Origin: Allobosea sp. Tri-44
GTDB lineage: Bacteria; Pseudomonadota; Alphaproteobacteria; Rhizobiales; Beijerinckiaceae
Direction: 5' to 3'
Length of the DNA stretch: 64,000 bases
NCBI RefSeq assembly: GCF_004123845.1
Contig: NZ_NBDP01000030.1
Location: 744,001-808,000 of the forward strand
Each line of letters starts with the position of its first letter. Position 1 is the stretch's first letter. The notes below the pieces were generated by a model that saw only the letters and a program-made list of their open reading frames with translations, ran no database searches and was not told where the DNA came from. Shown here piece by piece: positions 8,158 through 16,412 of the stretch. The translations under genes were made by a program, and so were the position numbers.

Positions 8158-8964
8158 GTGGAAACCGCACAACTTCGGTATAATTGGACCGATTCCGACG
8201 TCTATGAAGCTTTCATGGGGCGCTGGAGCGAACGTCTGGCAAGCCTGTTTCTCGCCCGTATCGATGTCGCTCCGGGCGGTCGCGTGCTCGACGTAGCCTG
8301 CGGGACGGGTGTGTTGACGAAAGCACTGGCCGAATCCGGCGCGCATGTGGTCGGTGTGGATGCGTCGGAGGGATACCTGGAAGGGGCCCGCCTTCGTCGA
8401 CCCCACCTCAATATCGCGTATGAACACGGCGACGTCCGGCACATGCGGTTCGACGACAACGTATTTGATGCGGCCGTTTCTTCGCTGGCCCTGGACGTTA
8501 TCCCGGAAACTGAACAGGTCGTTGCGGAGATGAAGCGCGTGACCCGTCCGGGCGGCGTAGTCGCATCCGCTGTGACTCAGTTCTTCGGTGGCATGCCCGC
8601 CTTCGACCTCGTCTACAATACCGGCGCTGTGCTTGAGGCTGAGGTCGCCAGGATGAGATCCATGCGGGCGGGGCGCACGCAATTCTGGCCTGACGGTCAG
8701 GCGGCGTTGTGGCGGAAGGTCGGCCTCGTCGACGTGACGGAGGTTCCCGTTGTCGTGGATTGTGAATATCAGTCCTTCGCGGATTATTGGTCCACGTTCA
8801 CCGACGGCCCGGGCAGCGTCACGGGCATGTTGATGGCCCTTTCGAATGAGACCCGCGGTTCGATCGAACAGCATGTTTGCGCCGGATATCTGGTGGGCCT
8901 GCCGGATGGTCCCCGATCATTCCCCATGATGTTCCGTGTGGTGCGCGGCCTGGTCCCGGCCTGA
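8158..8964 (+). CDS. Class I SAM-dependent methyltransferase
   Basis: 268 residues from GTG 8158. SAM motif I is VLDVACGTGVLT (residues ~43-54). The acidic end of strand 2 is VGVDASEGYLEGA and the motif II/III area is DAAVSSLALDVIPETE, followed by MKRVTRPGGVV. The fold matches the Methyltransf_11/25 group. The leading YNWTDSDVYEAFMGRWSE is typical of a subfamily with unknown small-molecule substrates. I chose GTG 8158 because AGGGGGG ends ten bases upstream and homologs start near this point; GTG 8089 is an alternative. Codon use is less GC-biased than in its neighbours and the gene stands alone, which hints at recent acquisition. Confidence 0.85.
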   Translation: METAQLRYNWTDSDVYEAFMGRWSERLASLFLARIDVAPGGRVLDVACGTGVLTKALAESGAHVVGVDASEGYLEGARLRRPHLNIAYEHGDVRHMRFDDNVFDAAVSSLALDVIPETEQVVAEMKRVTRPGGVVASAVTQFFGGMPAFDLVYNTGAVLEAEVARMRSMRAGRTQFWPDGQAALWRKVGLVDVTEVPVVVDCEYQSFADYWSTFTDGPGSVTGMLMALSNETRGSIEQHVCAGYLVGLPDGPRSFPMMFRVVRGLVPA

Positions 8965-9060
8965 TCCTGGAGGGCATGCAATAGGACCCACGGGAGTCCG
9001 GTGGGCAGAATTATGACGTCTAACGAAACTCGGCAAATGTCCGCTTTTTTATTCCATCGC

Positions 9061-9495
9061 TTAGCGGGTAAGCGGCAGCCAGAGTCGCCTGTCAAAATCG
9101 AAGGGCTGCGTTCCGACGACCGCGATCGAGACGGCATCGCGATGACGCGGATTGATCAGCACATTAGTACTGCGCGGTGCGATGAAGGACGGCACCCTCA
9201 GCAACGTTGTCTCGCCTGCACTCAGCCAGGCATCGCCGATCGATCTCGGCTCCTCCGCCTTCGCGCCCTCGCTGATCGACGCCGCTCCGGTCTCGATCTC
9301 GATCAGGACATAGTCGTCCGGGATGAGCTCTGGCGCGAGGTCGAGATGGACCCGCACCTCCAGGATAGCGAGGGCGGGATTCTCGGCGGTGTAGACGACA
9401 GGCCATCCGGGCGAGTTCCAGCGCCCGCCATAGAGCCGCGCGCCCTCACCGCTCAGATCGGCGAAGGCGGCGCGAGCGACGCGCCACAGGCGCAT
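9061..9495 (-). CDS. RES-domain toxin of an Xre/RES toxin-antitoxin pair
   Basis: 144 residues. The protein begins MRLWRVARAAFADLSGEGA and carries the RES signature Arg (LYGGRWNSPG), Tyr (VVYTAENPALA) and Glu (ILEVRVHL). Those three polar residues line the active site in known members. Characterised RES toxins (MbcT, the Pseudomonas and Photorhabdus Res proteins) break down cellular NAD+. The ATG (complement of 9493-9495) overlaps the antitoxin stop by one base, so the two are translationally coupled. The pair sits downstream of the URC operon and convergent to a methyltransferase. Confidence 0.9.
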   Translation of the reverse strand: MRLWRVARAAFADLSGEGARLYGGRWNSPGWPVVYTAENPALAILEVRVHLDLAPELIPDDYVLIEIETGAASISEGAKAEEPRSIGDAWLSAGETTLLRVPSFIAPRSTNVLINPRHRDAVSIAVVGTQPFDFDRRLWLPLTR

Positions 9496-9923
9496 CAGGC
9501 GGCAATGCCGTGCGCGATCCTGCCGAGCAGCGCCTCGACCTGCGCCGCGCCTTCGCCCGTGTCGAGCAGCGCCAGCGGCTTCTCGCCATCGAGCGCGACA
9601 GTCGCCCGGCGCAGCCAGGCTGCCGCCTTGTCCTGCGAGCCGAAGGTGACCTCGGCTTCGGCAATGACGCGCGCGGCGCGCATCAGCCGGTCGGACTGCT
9701 CCGTGGTCAGCGTTCCGATCTTGCGGCGGTGGCTCAGCGTCTTGCGCGGCAGCACGAGCTCGTCGATCTCGGCCAGCGTCATCCGGCCGCTCTCGATCAC
9801 ATGCTCGATCGTCCGCACCGGAAAGCCGCGGCGGACGGCGGCGATGAGATCGCGGCTGCTGGCGGCGGGGCCACCCAGCGCCGCCTGGCCACCGACGACA
9901 TCCAATGCAGTCAGAGCAACCAT
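9495..9923 (-). CDS. Xre/ParS-type antitoxin partner of the RES toxin
   Basis: 142 residues. The N-terminal half holds an Xre-like helix-turn-helix (GFPVRTIEHVIESGRMTLAEIDELVLPRKT in two parts). The C-terminal half (residues ~85-142) is the MbcA/ParS/Xre toxin-binding domain, with the usual AAAWLRRATVALDGEKPLALLDT pattern. The start at 9923 is set by AAGGAG seven bases upstream; an in-frame ATG at 9950 lies inside the operator and is not credible. The antitoxin neutralises the RES toxin and most likely represses the pair through the inverted repeat at 9936-9970. Confidence 0.9.
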   Translation of the reverse strand: MVALTALDVVGGQAALGGPAASSRDLIAAVRRGFPVRTIEHVIESGRMTLAEIDELVLPRKTLSHRRKIGTLTTEQSDRLMRAARVIAEAEVTFGSQDKAAAWLRRATVALDGEKPLALLDTGEGAAQVEALLGRIAHGIAA

Positions 9924-9935
9924 GGCAATGCTCCT

Positions 9936-9970
9936 TGGCGATATGCCCATAAGATAAGGGCATATCGCCA
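9936..9970 (-). promoter_or_regulatory. Operator: perfect 13-bp inverted repeat around the -10 of xre-res
   Basis: TGGCGATATGCCC (9936-9948) and GGGCATATCGCCA (9958-9970) are perfect inverted repeats with a 9-bp spacer. The spacer contains the -10 hexamer of the promoter described next. This is the expected geometry for autorepression by the Xre antitoxin. The repeat lies 13 bp upstream of the antitoxin ATG. Confidence 0.8.
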
Positions 9971-9979
9971 GAGCTTCAA
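9951..9979 (-). promoter_or_regulatory. Promoter of the xre-res operon
   Basis: Read on the minus strand: -35 TTGAAG (9974-9979), 17-bp spacer, -10 TATCTT (9951-9956). The -10 lies in the spacer of the operator inverted repeat, so a bound repressor would block RNA polymerase. Confidence 0.65.
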
Positions 9980-9988
9980 GTGGATAGC

Positions 9989-10630
9989 TTAGCGCGTGCC
10001 GAACATGCGGTCGCCGGCATCGCCGAGGCCAGGCACGATGTAGCCGTGGTCGTTGAGGCGTTCGTCGATCGCCGCGGTCCAGATGCGCACATCCGGATGG
10101 GAATCACGCATGCGGGCGATGCCCTCGGGCGCCGCCAGCAGGCAGACGAAGCGCAGATCGTGGGCGCCGCGCTCCTTCAGCCGGTCGACCGCCGCAACCG
10201 CCGAGTTCGCTGTCGCCAGCATCGGATCCATCACCACGATCATGCGGTCGGCGATGTCGGAGGGCGCTTTGAAATAGTATTCGACCGCCTGCAGCGTCTG
10301 CGGATCACGATAGAGGCCGATATGGGCGACGCGGGCGGCCGGCACGAGCTCGAGCATGCCGTCGAGGAAGCCGACGCCGGCGCGCAGGATCGGCGCGAAG
10401 ACCAGCTTCTTGCCGGAGATGACCGGCTGCATCGACTTCTGCAGCGGCGTCTCGATCTCGATCAGCTCGGTCGGCAGGTCGCGCGTGACCTCGTAACAGA
10501 GCAGCATGCCGATCTCGTTCAGCAGCTGGCGGAAGCTCTTGGTCGAACGGTCCTTCTCGCGCATCAGCGTCAGCTTGTGCTGCACCAGCGGGTGGTCGAC
10601 GACGGTGACGCCGTTAGCGCTCGTGGCCAT
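9989..10630 (-). CDS. upp: Uracil phosphoribosyltransferase
   Basis: 213 residues, full length. It converts uracil and PRPP to UMP. Visible motifs are the N-terminal [31 protein letters not shown], the PRPP loop [20 protein letters not shown], and the uracil-binding end [17 protein letters not shown]. It is the third gene of an operon with URC1 and URC4 (33 bp after URC4). In yeast URC genetics a uracil phosphoribosyltransferase is part of the uracil catabolic route, so this copy may work in degradation as well as salvage. The gene starts ATG at 10630. Confidence 0.97.
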   Translation of the reverse strand: MATSANGVTVVDHPLVQHKLTLMREKDRSTKSFRQLLNEIGMLLCYEVTRDLPTELIEIETPLQKSMQPVISGKKLVFAPILRAGVGFLDGMLELVPAARVAHIGLYRDPQTLQAVEYYFKAPSDIADRMIVVMDPMLATANSAVAAVDRLKERGAHDLRFVCLLAAPEGIARMRDSHPDVRIWTAAIDERLNDHGYIVPGLGDAGDRMFGTR

Positions 10631-10663
10631 GCAGTCCTGATCCCCTTCGTCTTGTCGTTGTCG

Positions 10664-11881
10664 TCAGAATACCGTGCCGTCGCTGATGATGGTCAAGGGC
10701 GGACCGCCACCTTCACGCTTCTCACGAGCGATCCTGCGGCCCGCGGCCCAGGTGCCACCCTCCAGCACCTTGGTGAGCGGCAACTGCTCGGCGCTCATGC
10801 CGAGTTCGGCTCGGACCAATTCGCCGATCTTGTCGAGCAGCGCAACCGTCAACGCCCGCCACTCCACGACGAGCTGCGAGCCAACCTCGTGGCCGCGCAC
10901 CGCATCACCTAAGTCCTTCAGTTCGAGCACACCGAGATCAAGCAGGAGCCCGCCATTGCGGTATTCCGGCAGGCCGGTCAGATCGTCGATGCCGACGACC
11001 TGGATGCCAGCCCATTGCAGCGGCTCGATCAGCGAGTAGCTCAGCCATTGCGAGAGCTTGTGGAAGGGCACGATGCCGGCTGTTACCTCTCCCGGCGCGA
11101 TCAGTGGATGCTTCCAGCTGTCGCCGAGCGCGATGCCGGCATAGCTCAGCCGCGACGGCCAGATGCCGCCGAGCGCCTCCAGAACCTGCGAGAGGATATA
11201 GGCGGCGCGGATCGAGCGCCCCTCGGCCGCCTCGACCAGCCGGTCGAACAGGTCGCCCGGCCGGGTCAGCCCATGCTTCTCCAGCTCCTCGCCGAGGCGG
11301 TTGAGCAGCGCGGCGCGGCCCCCCAGCCCGACGAGCGGATTGCCCTCCGAAACCTGGAAGCCGGCAGCCAGCGCCGCGGCGTCGAGATGCCGGAGCGCCT
11401 CGCTATCAACCCGCAGCGGCTGCGCCGGATCGCTGGAGAAGGCGCCGGCACCGAACATGTCGAGCGAGGCCAGCGCCAGCCCTTCCGAACGGCCGATGCT
11501 CTGGCCGGTCACCGCATCGCGGTAGCGCCAGTCGGCGCCGGCGCCGGCATCGAGCAGGACGCTGACCACGGCGAGGTCGTAAGCAGCCTGTCCCCTGGCC
11601 CGGGCGTCGGCGAACTGGGCGCCGGCATCCAGCACCTTCCAGCGGTCCATGCCGGCGATGATGAAATGGCGCCAGCGCGCGTGGAAGGGAATGTCGAGCG
11701 ATGGGTAGTTCTGGCGGATCGTTTCCAGGACATAGGCTGCGCAGGCAGTGAGCCGCTCAGGGTGGACGCTGAAATGCGCCAGCCGGCCGGCGAGGCCGAG
11801 CTGCAGCATCTCCTGCGCACGCTCGCGGACGGCAGCCGGCTTGAGCAGCCGGCGGACGGCTTCGGGATTGGAGTCAGGCAT
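10664..11881 (-). CDS. URC4-family protein (DUF1688), uracil catabolism
   Basis: 405 residues. The whole protein is one DUF1688/URC4 unit: the N-terminal LLKPAAVRERAQEMLQLGLAG is followed by FHARWRHFIIAGMDRW and later the GIALGDSWKHPL and VPFHKLSQWLSYSLIEPLQ blocks conserved in fungal Urc4 and bacterial homologs. Urc4 is needed for growth on uracil as nitrogen source in Lachancea kluyveri; its chemistry is not firmly assigned. I chose ATG 11881, seven bases after the URC1 stop, because further upstream the frame runs into URC1. The tight spacing to URC1 and upp supports one pathway. Confidence 0.88.
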   Translation of the reverse strand: MPDSNPEAVRRLLKPAAVRERAQEMLQLGLAGRLAHFSVHPERLTACAAYVLETIRQNYPSLDIPFHARWRHFIIAGMDRWKVLDAGAQFADARARGQAAYDLAVVSVLLDAGAGADWRYRDAVTGQSIGRSEGLALASLDMFGAGAFSSDPAQPLRVDSEALRHLDAAALAAGFQVSEGNPLVGLGGRAALLNRLGEELEKHGLTRPGDLFDRLVEAAEGRSIRAAYILSQVLEALGGIWPSRLSYAGIALGDSWKHPLIAPGEVTAGIVPFHKLSQWLSYSLIEPLQWAGIQVVGIDDLTGLPEYRNGGLLLDLGVLELKDLGDAVRGHEVGSQLVVEWRALTVALLDKIGELVRAELGMSAEQLPLTKVLEGGTWAAGRRIAREKREGGGPPLTIISDGTVF

Positions 11882-11888
11882 AGGTGGA

Positions 11889-13151
11889 TCAGAACTTCTC
11901 GAGGTCGCGGCCGACAGTGGCCTTGAGTGCGTTATCGCCGGGGGAGCCGTCGGGCGAGTAATAGCCCGCCGCCTTCTTGGCCTCGATCTCGACCGAAGCG
12001 TCCGGCGGGACCAGCTCGGGCGGGATGGCGACACGTTCGCCGATCTCGATGCCGCTCTCGACCATGGCGTCGTATTTCATGTTCGACATCGACATCAGCC
12101 GGTCGATCTTCTTCACGCCGAGCCAGTGCAGCACATCCGGCATCAATTGCTGGAAGCGGGCGTCCTGCACGCCGGCGACGCATTCGGTGCGCTCGAAATA
12201 GGTCGCGGCGGAATCGCCGCCTTCCTGGCGCTTGCGGGCGTTGTAGACGAGGAACTTGGTGACCTCGCCGAGCGCCCTGCCCTCCTTGCGGTTGTAGACG
12301 ATCAGGCCGACGCCGCCCGCCTGCGCTTCCTTCACGGCCTCCTCGATGCCGTGCACGAGATAAGGCCGGCAGGTGCAGATGTCGGAGCCGAAGACGTCAG
12401 AGCCGTTGCACTCGTCATGGACGCGGCAGGCCAGCGTCTTCCTGGGATCGCAAATCGCCGAGACCTCGCCGATGACATAGGCGGTGATCGAGCCGATCGG
12501 CGGCAGGAAGACCTTGAGGTCGGGCCGCGTCACCAGCTCGGGATACATGCCGCCGGTCTGCTCGAACAGCGTGCGGCGCAGTTCGTTCTCGGTGGTGGCG
12601 AAGCGCTCGGCGATCCCCGGCAGGTGCCAGACCGGATCGACCGCGATCTTGGTGACGCTGATGTCGCCGGAGCCATGCAGGATGGCGCCATCAGCCGCCA
12701 GCCGGTGGCCGGCCATGGCGGCGAGGATCTCGGGCAGGTTGAGCCGCGCCTTGGTCACCGCGATGGTCGGGCGGATGTCGATGCCCTCGCCGATCCACTT
12801 GCCGAAATCCTGGGCGACGCGATGGCCGAACGGATCGAGCGAGACGATCCGGCCCGGCTCGAACCATTGCGGCTGGGGCAGGATGTCGGAGGTCGGATGG
12901 GTGTTGGTCAGGTCCGGCCGCTGCGCCGGGTTCATGGCGCGGGCGGAAATCGCGAGCGCGCGATAGACCGAATAGGAGCCGCCATGGGCGCCGATGCAGT
13001 TGCGGTCTCCCGGCGCCGTGGTCGAGGCGATGACCGGGCCGCGCTCCTCCGGCGTGCCGGCGCCCCACTGGATCGGGAAGCGGGTCGAGGCGTTGCCGGG
13101 CTCGGGATGCGAGGTCAGGCGGATATGGGTGGTGCGGTTCTGCGAATTCAT
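11889..13151 (-). CDS. URC1, GTP cyclohydrolase II-like enzyme of uracil catabolism
   Basis: 420 residues. The C-terminal half is a RibA/GTP cyclohydrolase II domain with the zinc ligand area RVHDECNGSDVFGSDICTC (three cysteines) and the substrate/catalytic segment GVGLIVYNRKEGRALG. The N-terminal ~190 residues are specific to the URC1 branch and not found in riboflavin RibA. URC1 in yeast is required for uracil breakdown through a ribosylated intermediate, distinct from the reductive (Pyd) and Rut routes. The gene leads the operon URC1-URC4-upp. The coding order and the N-terminal extension argue against a simple riboflavin role. Confidence 0.88.
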   Translation of the reverse strand: MNSQNRTTHIRLTSHPEPGNASTRFPIQWGAGTPEERGPVIASTTAPGDRNCIGAHGGSYSVYRALAISARAMNPAQRPDLTNTHPTSDILPQPQWFEPGRIVSLDPFGHRVAQDFGKWIGEGIDIRPTIAVTKARLNLPEILAAMAGHRLAADGAILHGSGDISVTKIAVDPVWHLPGIAERFATTENELRRTLFEQTGGMYPELVTRPDLKVFLPPIGSITAYVIGEVSAICDPRKTLACRVHDECNGSDVFGSDICTCRPYLVHGIEEAVKEAQAGGVGLIVYNRKEGRALGEVTKFLVYNARKRQEGGDSAATYFERTECVAGVQDARFQQLMPDVLHWLGVKKIDRLMSMSNMKYDAMVESGIEIGERVAIPPELVPPDASVEIEAKKAAGYYSPDGSPGDNALKATVGRDLEKF

Positions 13152-13232
13152 CGCGGCGATTGCTCGATCTGTCGGGCATGGTCTGGTCGCAAGATCGATT
13201 CCACTTTTTGCGGACCATGCTCGAACGGGAAA

Positions 13233-13262
13233 GGGCCCCGGGACGGGTCGCGTCCGGGGCCC
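13233..13262 (-). terminator. GC-rich hairpin between the small membrane gene and URC1
   Basis: GGGCCCC (13233-13239) pairs with GGGGCCC (13256-13262) and GGACG (13241-13245) with CGTCC (13251-13255), with one bulged G and a 5-base loop. On the minus strand it is followed by TTTCCC, so it could stop transcription from the gene ending at 13429 before URC1. The T-run is short. Confidence 0.45.
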
Positions 13263-13428
13263 TCTGGACCAATGAGATTCTGGATCAGCGCGGGATTTTC
13301 GTCAATTGCCGGTTGAAGACGTCACCACCGCCACGACCGGGCCTTGTCCCGACCATCCAGCGCTCGCCACGAAGGCGATGTTCACATGGACGCCCGCCGC
13401 GGGGCGAGCATGACGGCGGCCCCTATCA

Positions 13429-13590
13429 CTAGAAGACTGCGAGATAACGCAGCAGCGAGATGATGCCGATGATGATGACGATGATCTGGACGATGTTCTT
13501 GATGTTGCCGTCGATCGGCAGCATCCGCACGAGATAAAGCACCAGCGCGATCACCAGAATGGTGATCAACAGCGAAATCAGAATGCTCAT
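13429..13590 (-). CDS. Small membrane protein, Thivi_2564 family
   Basis: 53 residues: two hydrophobic helices (MSILISLLITILVIALVL, then IVQIIVIIIGIISLL) joined by the short polar linker MLPIDGNIKN. The conserved MLP..-xxK pattern between two helices matches the tiny Thivi_2564-type membrane proteins. Function is unknown. Starting ATG is at 13588-13590 with a weak GAGGA about ten bases upstream. The codons read cleanly from ATG to TAG and nearly all substitutions would alter hydrophobicity, which favours a real gene. It lies between glyS and the URC operon on the same strand. Confidence 0.7.
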   Translation of the reverse strand: MSILISLLITILVIALVLYLVRMLPIDGNIKNIVQIIVIIIGIISLLRYLAVF

Positions 13591-13758
13591 GGCTCAAATC
13601 CTCTTATCGCGGCCGAAAGCCGGCCCCCCGAGCCGCTAGCTGCGACGCATTCGCAGGCAGCGATCTCGGAGAAGAGAACGTCGAGCCATGGGAAAAAGTT
13701 CCGGAAGGGTAGCTGGCTGAGGGCTTCAGCCCCGGCGAGAACCAGGGACGCGCGGGAT

Positions 13759-13896
13759 CCCCTCTCCTGAAAGGAGAGGGGTAGGGGTGAGGTGTTCGAA
13801 CTGGAAACGCCGGCCTGAACCTAGCTGCGCGGTCAGCGCTCGCGGCGCTGGTCAAGCGGCCTACACCTCACCCTGCCCTCTCCTTCCAGGAGAGGG
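13759..13896. repeat. Long inverted repeat with two terminator-like hairpins
   Basis: The left arm (13759-13794) starts with the hairpin CCCTCTCCTGAAAGGAGAGG and continues GGTGAGGTGT. The right arm (13862-13896) is its near-perfect reverse complement, starting ACACCTCACCC. The arms are ~67 bp apart. It occupies most of the 330-bp gap 13591-13920 after the 3' end of glyS. The sequence type (CTCTCC-x-GGAGAG with CCTCACCC) is common between genes in related bacteria and likely serves as a two-way terminator. Confidence 0.7.
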
Positions 13897-13920
13897 TTCT
13901 GCGTCGCGCTTCCCTGCGCC

Positions 13921-16146
13921 TTACCCCGCAATCCGCGAGAAGTCCGCGACCGCGCGCGTCGCTTCGCGCAGCTGGTTCAGCAGCTTGAGGCGGTTGGCGC
14001 GTAAGCGCGGATCGGGATCGTTGACCGTGACCTTGTCGAAGAAGGCGTCGACCGCCGGCCGCAATTCCGCCAGCGCCGTCATGGCGCCCTCATAGTCCTC
14101 GGCAGCGACCGCCGCTTCCGCCTTCGGCGTCGCCTGCGCGAGCGCGACCGCGAGCGCCTTCTCCTCGATCAGCCCGGCATCGGCGATGAGCTGGAGATCG
14201 GCCTTGCCGGCGAAAGCGCCCTCGCCGTCCTTCTTCTCCTCGGCCTTGAGGATGTTGGCGGCACGCTTGTAGCCGGCCAGCAGGCTCTTGCCGTCCTCCG
14301 TTTCGAGGAAGCGGCTGAGCGCGGCGACGCGGCGGGTGATGAGCAGGAGGTCGTCATTGCCCGATGCGCCCTCGCCCAGCACCGCATCGACCAGATCATG
14401 CCGCGCGCCCTGGTCGCGCAGCATGACCTTCAGGCGGTCGTGGAAGAAGGAGAGAAGGTCGATAGCCTTGGGAATCGAACTTTCTAGCATTTCGCCGAGA
14501 GCATCCTGGGATGCCTCGGAGTTACTAATGGCGATTGCTTGTTCCATGAGCGGACCGAGGAGGCGAAGCAGGCTTAACCGCACCCCATTCTCGACTACCA
14601 GCCGGATCACGCCCAACGCCGCACGGCGAAGCGCGTAAGGATCCTTGCTCCCGGTCGGCTTCTCGTCGATCGCCCAGAAGCCGACCAGCGTGTCGAGCTT
14701 GTCGGCGAGCGCCACCGCCACCGAGACCGGATCGGTCGGGACGCGGTCGGAGGGGCCGAGCGGCTTGTAGTGCTCCTCGATCGCGGCGGCGACCGAGGCG
14801 TTCTCGCCCTGCAGCTCGGCGTATTTGCGGCCCATCAGCCCCTGCAGCTCAGGGAACTCGCCGACCATCTCGGTCGGCAGATCGGCCTTGGCGAGCTTCG
14901 CCGCACGCTCGGCCAGCGCCGGATCGGCGCCGACGATCGGTGCCAGCTCCTTCGCCAGCGCGGCGATGCGCTGGACGCGCTCGCCTTGCGTGCCGAGCTT
15001 GGCGTGGAAGACGACGCCGAGCCTGTCGAGCTTGGCCATGCGCTGGTCGAGCGGCTTGGCAAGGTCGAGGCCGAGCTTCTCGGCGCTGTCCTTAAGCGTA
15101 TCCAGATCGGGCAGCGCGCCGCGGTCGGTTTGCCAGAAATAGGCGGCGTCGGAGAGGCGCGCCCGCACGACCCGGCCATTGCCGGCAGTGATCGCCAGGC
15201 CGCCATCGCTGGCGATCAGATTCGAGACCGGAATGAAGCGATTGGCGAGTTCCCCGGAATTGGGATCGCGCAGCACGAAGCATTTCTGGTTGGCGCGGAT
15301 GGTGGCGCGGATCGCCTCGCCCGGGATTTCGAGGAAGCGTTCCTCGAAATCGCCCAGCAGCACGACCGGCCATTCGACGAGGCCGGCAACCTCCTCCAGC
15401 AGCCCCTCATCCTCGACCAGCTCCAACCCTGCGGCGAAGGCGAGATTCTTCGCGTCGGTCGCGATGATCTCCTTGCGGCGATCGGCATCGAGCACGACCT
15501 TGGCCCGCTCGAGGCTGGCGACATAGTCATCGAAGCGCTTGACCGTGATCGGCCCCGGCGCGTGGAAGCGGTGGCCATAGGTGACGTTGCCGGATTTGAT
15601 GCCGTCGACGTCGAAGGTGACGATCTCCGGATCCTCGGTCTCGGCGCCGAAGGTGCAGAGGATCGAATGCAGCGGGCGAACCCAGCGCAGCGAGCCGCTC
15701 TCGGAGGAAGCCTTGCCCCAGCGCATCGATTTCGGCCATGGGAAGGCGCGGATCACCGCCGGCACGATCTCGGCGATGGCCGCGACCGTCTCCTGCCCGG
15801 GCTTCTCGATCAAGGCGACGTAGCTGTCGCCCTTCTTCGGATCGCTGATGATCGTCGCCTCAGCGAGCGAGGCGAGCCCGGCCGCCTTGAGGAAGCCCTG
15901 CACGGCTGCGTCGGGCGCGCCGACGCGCGGCCCTTTCCGCTCCTCGCGGACATCGCGGCCACGTACGGGCAGGCCGGCGATGGTGAGGGCGAGCCGGCGC
16001 GGCGTCGCGAAGGCCTTGGCGCCTTCATAGGTCAGGCCGCGCTCGACCAGCGCATCGGTGACGAGCTTCTTCAGGTCCTCGGCCGCCTTGCGCTGCATGC
16101 GGGCGGGAATCTCTTCCGAGAAGAGTTCGAGCAGGAGATCAGGCAT
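13921..16146 (-). CDS. glyS: Glycyl-tRNA synthetase beta subunit
   Basis: 741 residues, the normal beta-subunit length. It begins [18 protein letters not shown], the canonical GlyS opening. It has the HD-domain region with the altered [13 protein letters not shown] segment, the [13 protein letters not shown] block and a C-terminal anticodon-binding domain ending near [11 protein letters not shown]. It forms the alpha2beta2 enzyme with GlyQ that charges tRNA-Gly. The start codon overlaps the 3-bp duplication that borders the element at 16149-16412. Its ribosome site must therefore come from inside that element; I see no strong one. Confidence 0.97.
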   Translation of the reverse strand: MPDLLLELFSEEIPARMQRKAAEDLKKLVTDALVERGLTYEGAKAFATPRRLALTIAGLPVRGRDVREERKGPRVGAPDAAVQGFLKAAGLASLAEATIISDPKKGDSYVALIEKPGQETVAAIAEIVPAVIRAFPWPKSMRWGKASSESGSLRWVRPLHSILCTFGAETEDPEIVTFDVDGIKSGNVTYGHRFHAPGPITVKRFDDYVASLERAKVVLDADRRKEIIATDAKNLAFAAGLELVEDEGLLEEVAGLVEWPVVLLGDFEERFLEIPGEAIRATIRANQKCFVLRDPNSGELANRFIPVSNLIASDGGLAITAGNGRVVRARLSDAAYFWQTDRGALPDLDTLKDSAEKLGLDLAKPLDQRMAKLDRLGVVFHAKLGTQGERVQRIAALAKELAPIVGADPALAERAAKLAKADLPTEMVGEFPELQGLMGRKYAELQGENASVAAAIEEHYKPLGPSDRVPTDPVSVAVALADKLDTLVGFWAIDEKPTGSKDPYALRRAALGVIRLVVENGVRLSLLRLLGPLMEQAIAISNSEASQDALGEMLESSIPKAIDLLSFFHDRLKVMLRDQGARHDLVDAVLGEGASGNDDLLLITRRVAALSRFLETEDGKSLLAGYKRAANILKAEEKKDGEGAFAGKADLQLIADAGLIEEKALAVALAQATPKAEAAVAAEDYEGAMTALAELRPAVDAFFDKVTVNDPDPRLRANRLKLLNQLREATRAVADFSRIAG

Positions 16147-16148
16147 TA

Positions 16149-16412
16149 GGGTCTGTACCCACTATGGATGGCGTTCTGACGCTGGGCATTTTGATCGGCG
16201 GGCAGGAGCGTGGGCGCAGCAAACCGTCGGGTTTGCAAGGCCGCGCGACGCACCAGCCGATCAAAAGGCCCGCGCCCCTTCGGGGTCGGGCGAAAATGCC
16301 CGATAGCTGCGTCGGTCCCTTGCCCGATGCCTGGGGCATCGGGCTGCGGGCCCCTCCTTGTTCTCGGGCATTTTGGCCCGATCAGAACGTCATCCATAGT
16401 GGGTACAGACCC
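16149..16412. mobile_element. 264-bp palindromic element (element A) between glyQ and glyS
   Basis: The ends are 31-bp inverted repeats starting GGGTCTGTACCCACTATGG, with one mismatch (16149-16179 and 16382-16412). They are flanked by TTA on both sides (16146-16148 and 16413-16415), a 3-bp target duplication of TNA type as made by IS5-family transposases. Inside are two arms. Arm 1 pairs 16189-16199 with 16256-16266 and contains hairpin 16219-16225/16230-16236. Arm 2 pairs 16293-16303 with 16364-16374 and contains hairpin 16322-16331/16335-16344. No transposase is encoded. It has the same build as the element at 24690-24952. It may be a non-autonomous element or a structured RNA. Confidence 0.8.

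Noticed and set aside
13382..13597. A 71-residue minus-strand frame rich in His/Arg overlapping the small membrane gene
   Set aside because: Low-complexity and unlike any family; the other frame of the same strand (13429-13590) gives a clean two-helix protein.
16149..16412. Small frames inside element A as possible transposase genes
   Set aside because: None exceeds ~80 codons in a plausible way, none resembles a transposase, and they follow from the palindromic composition.
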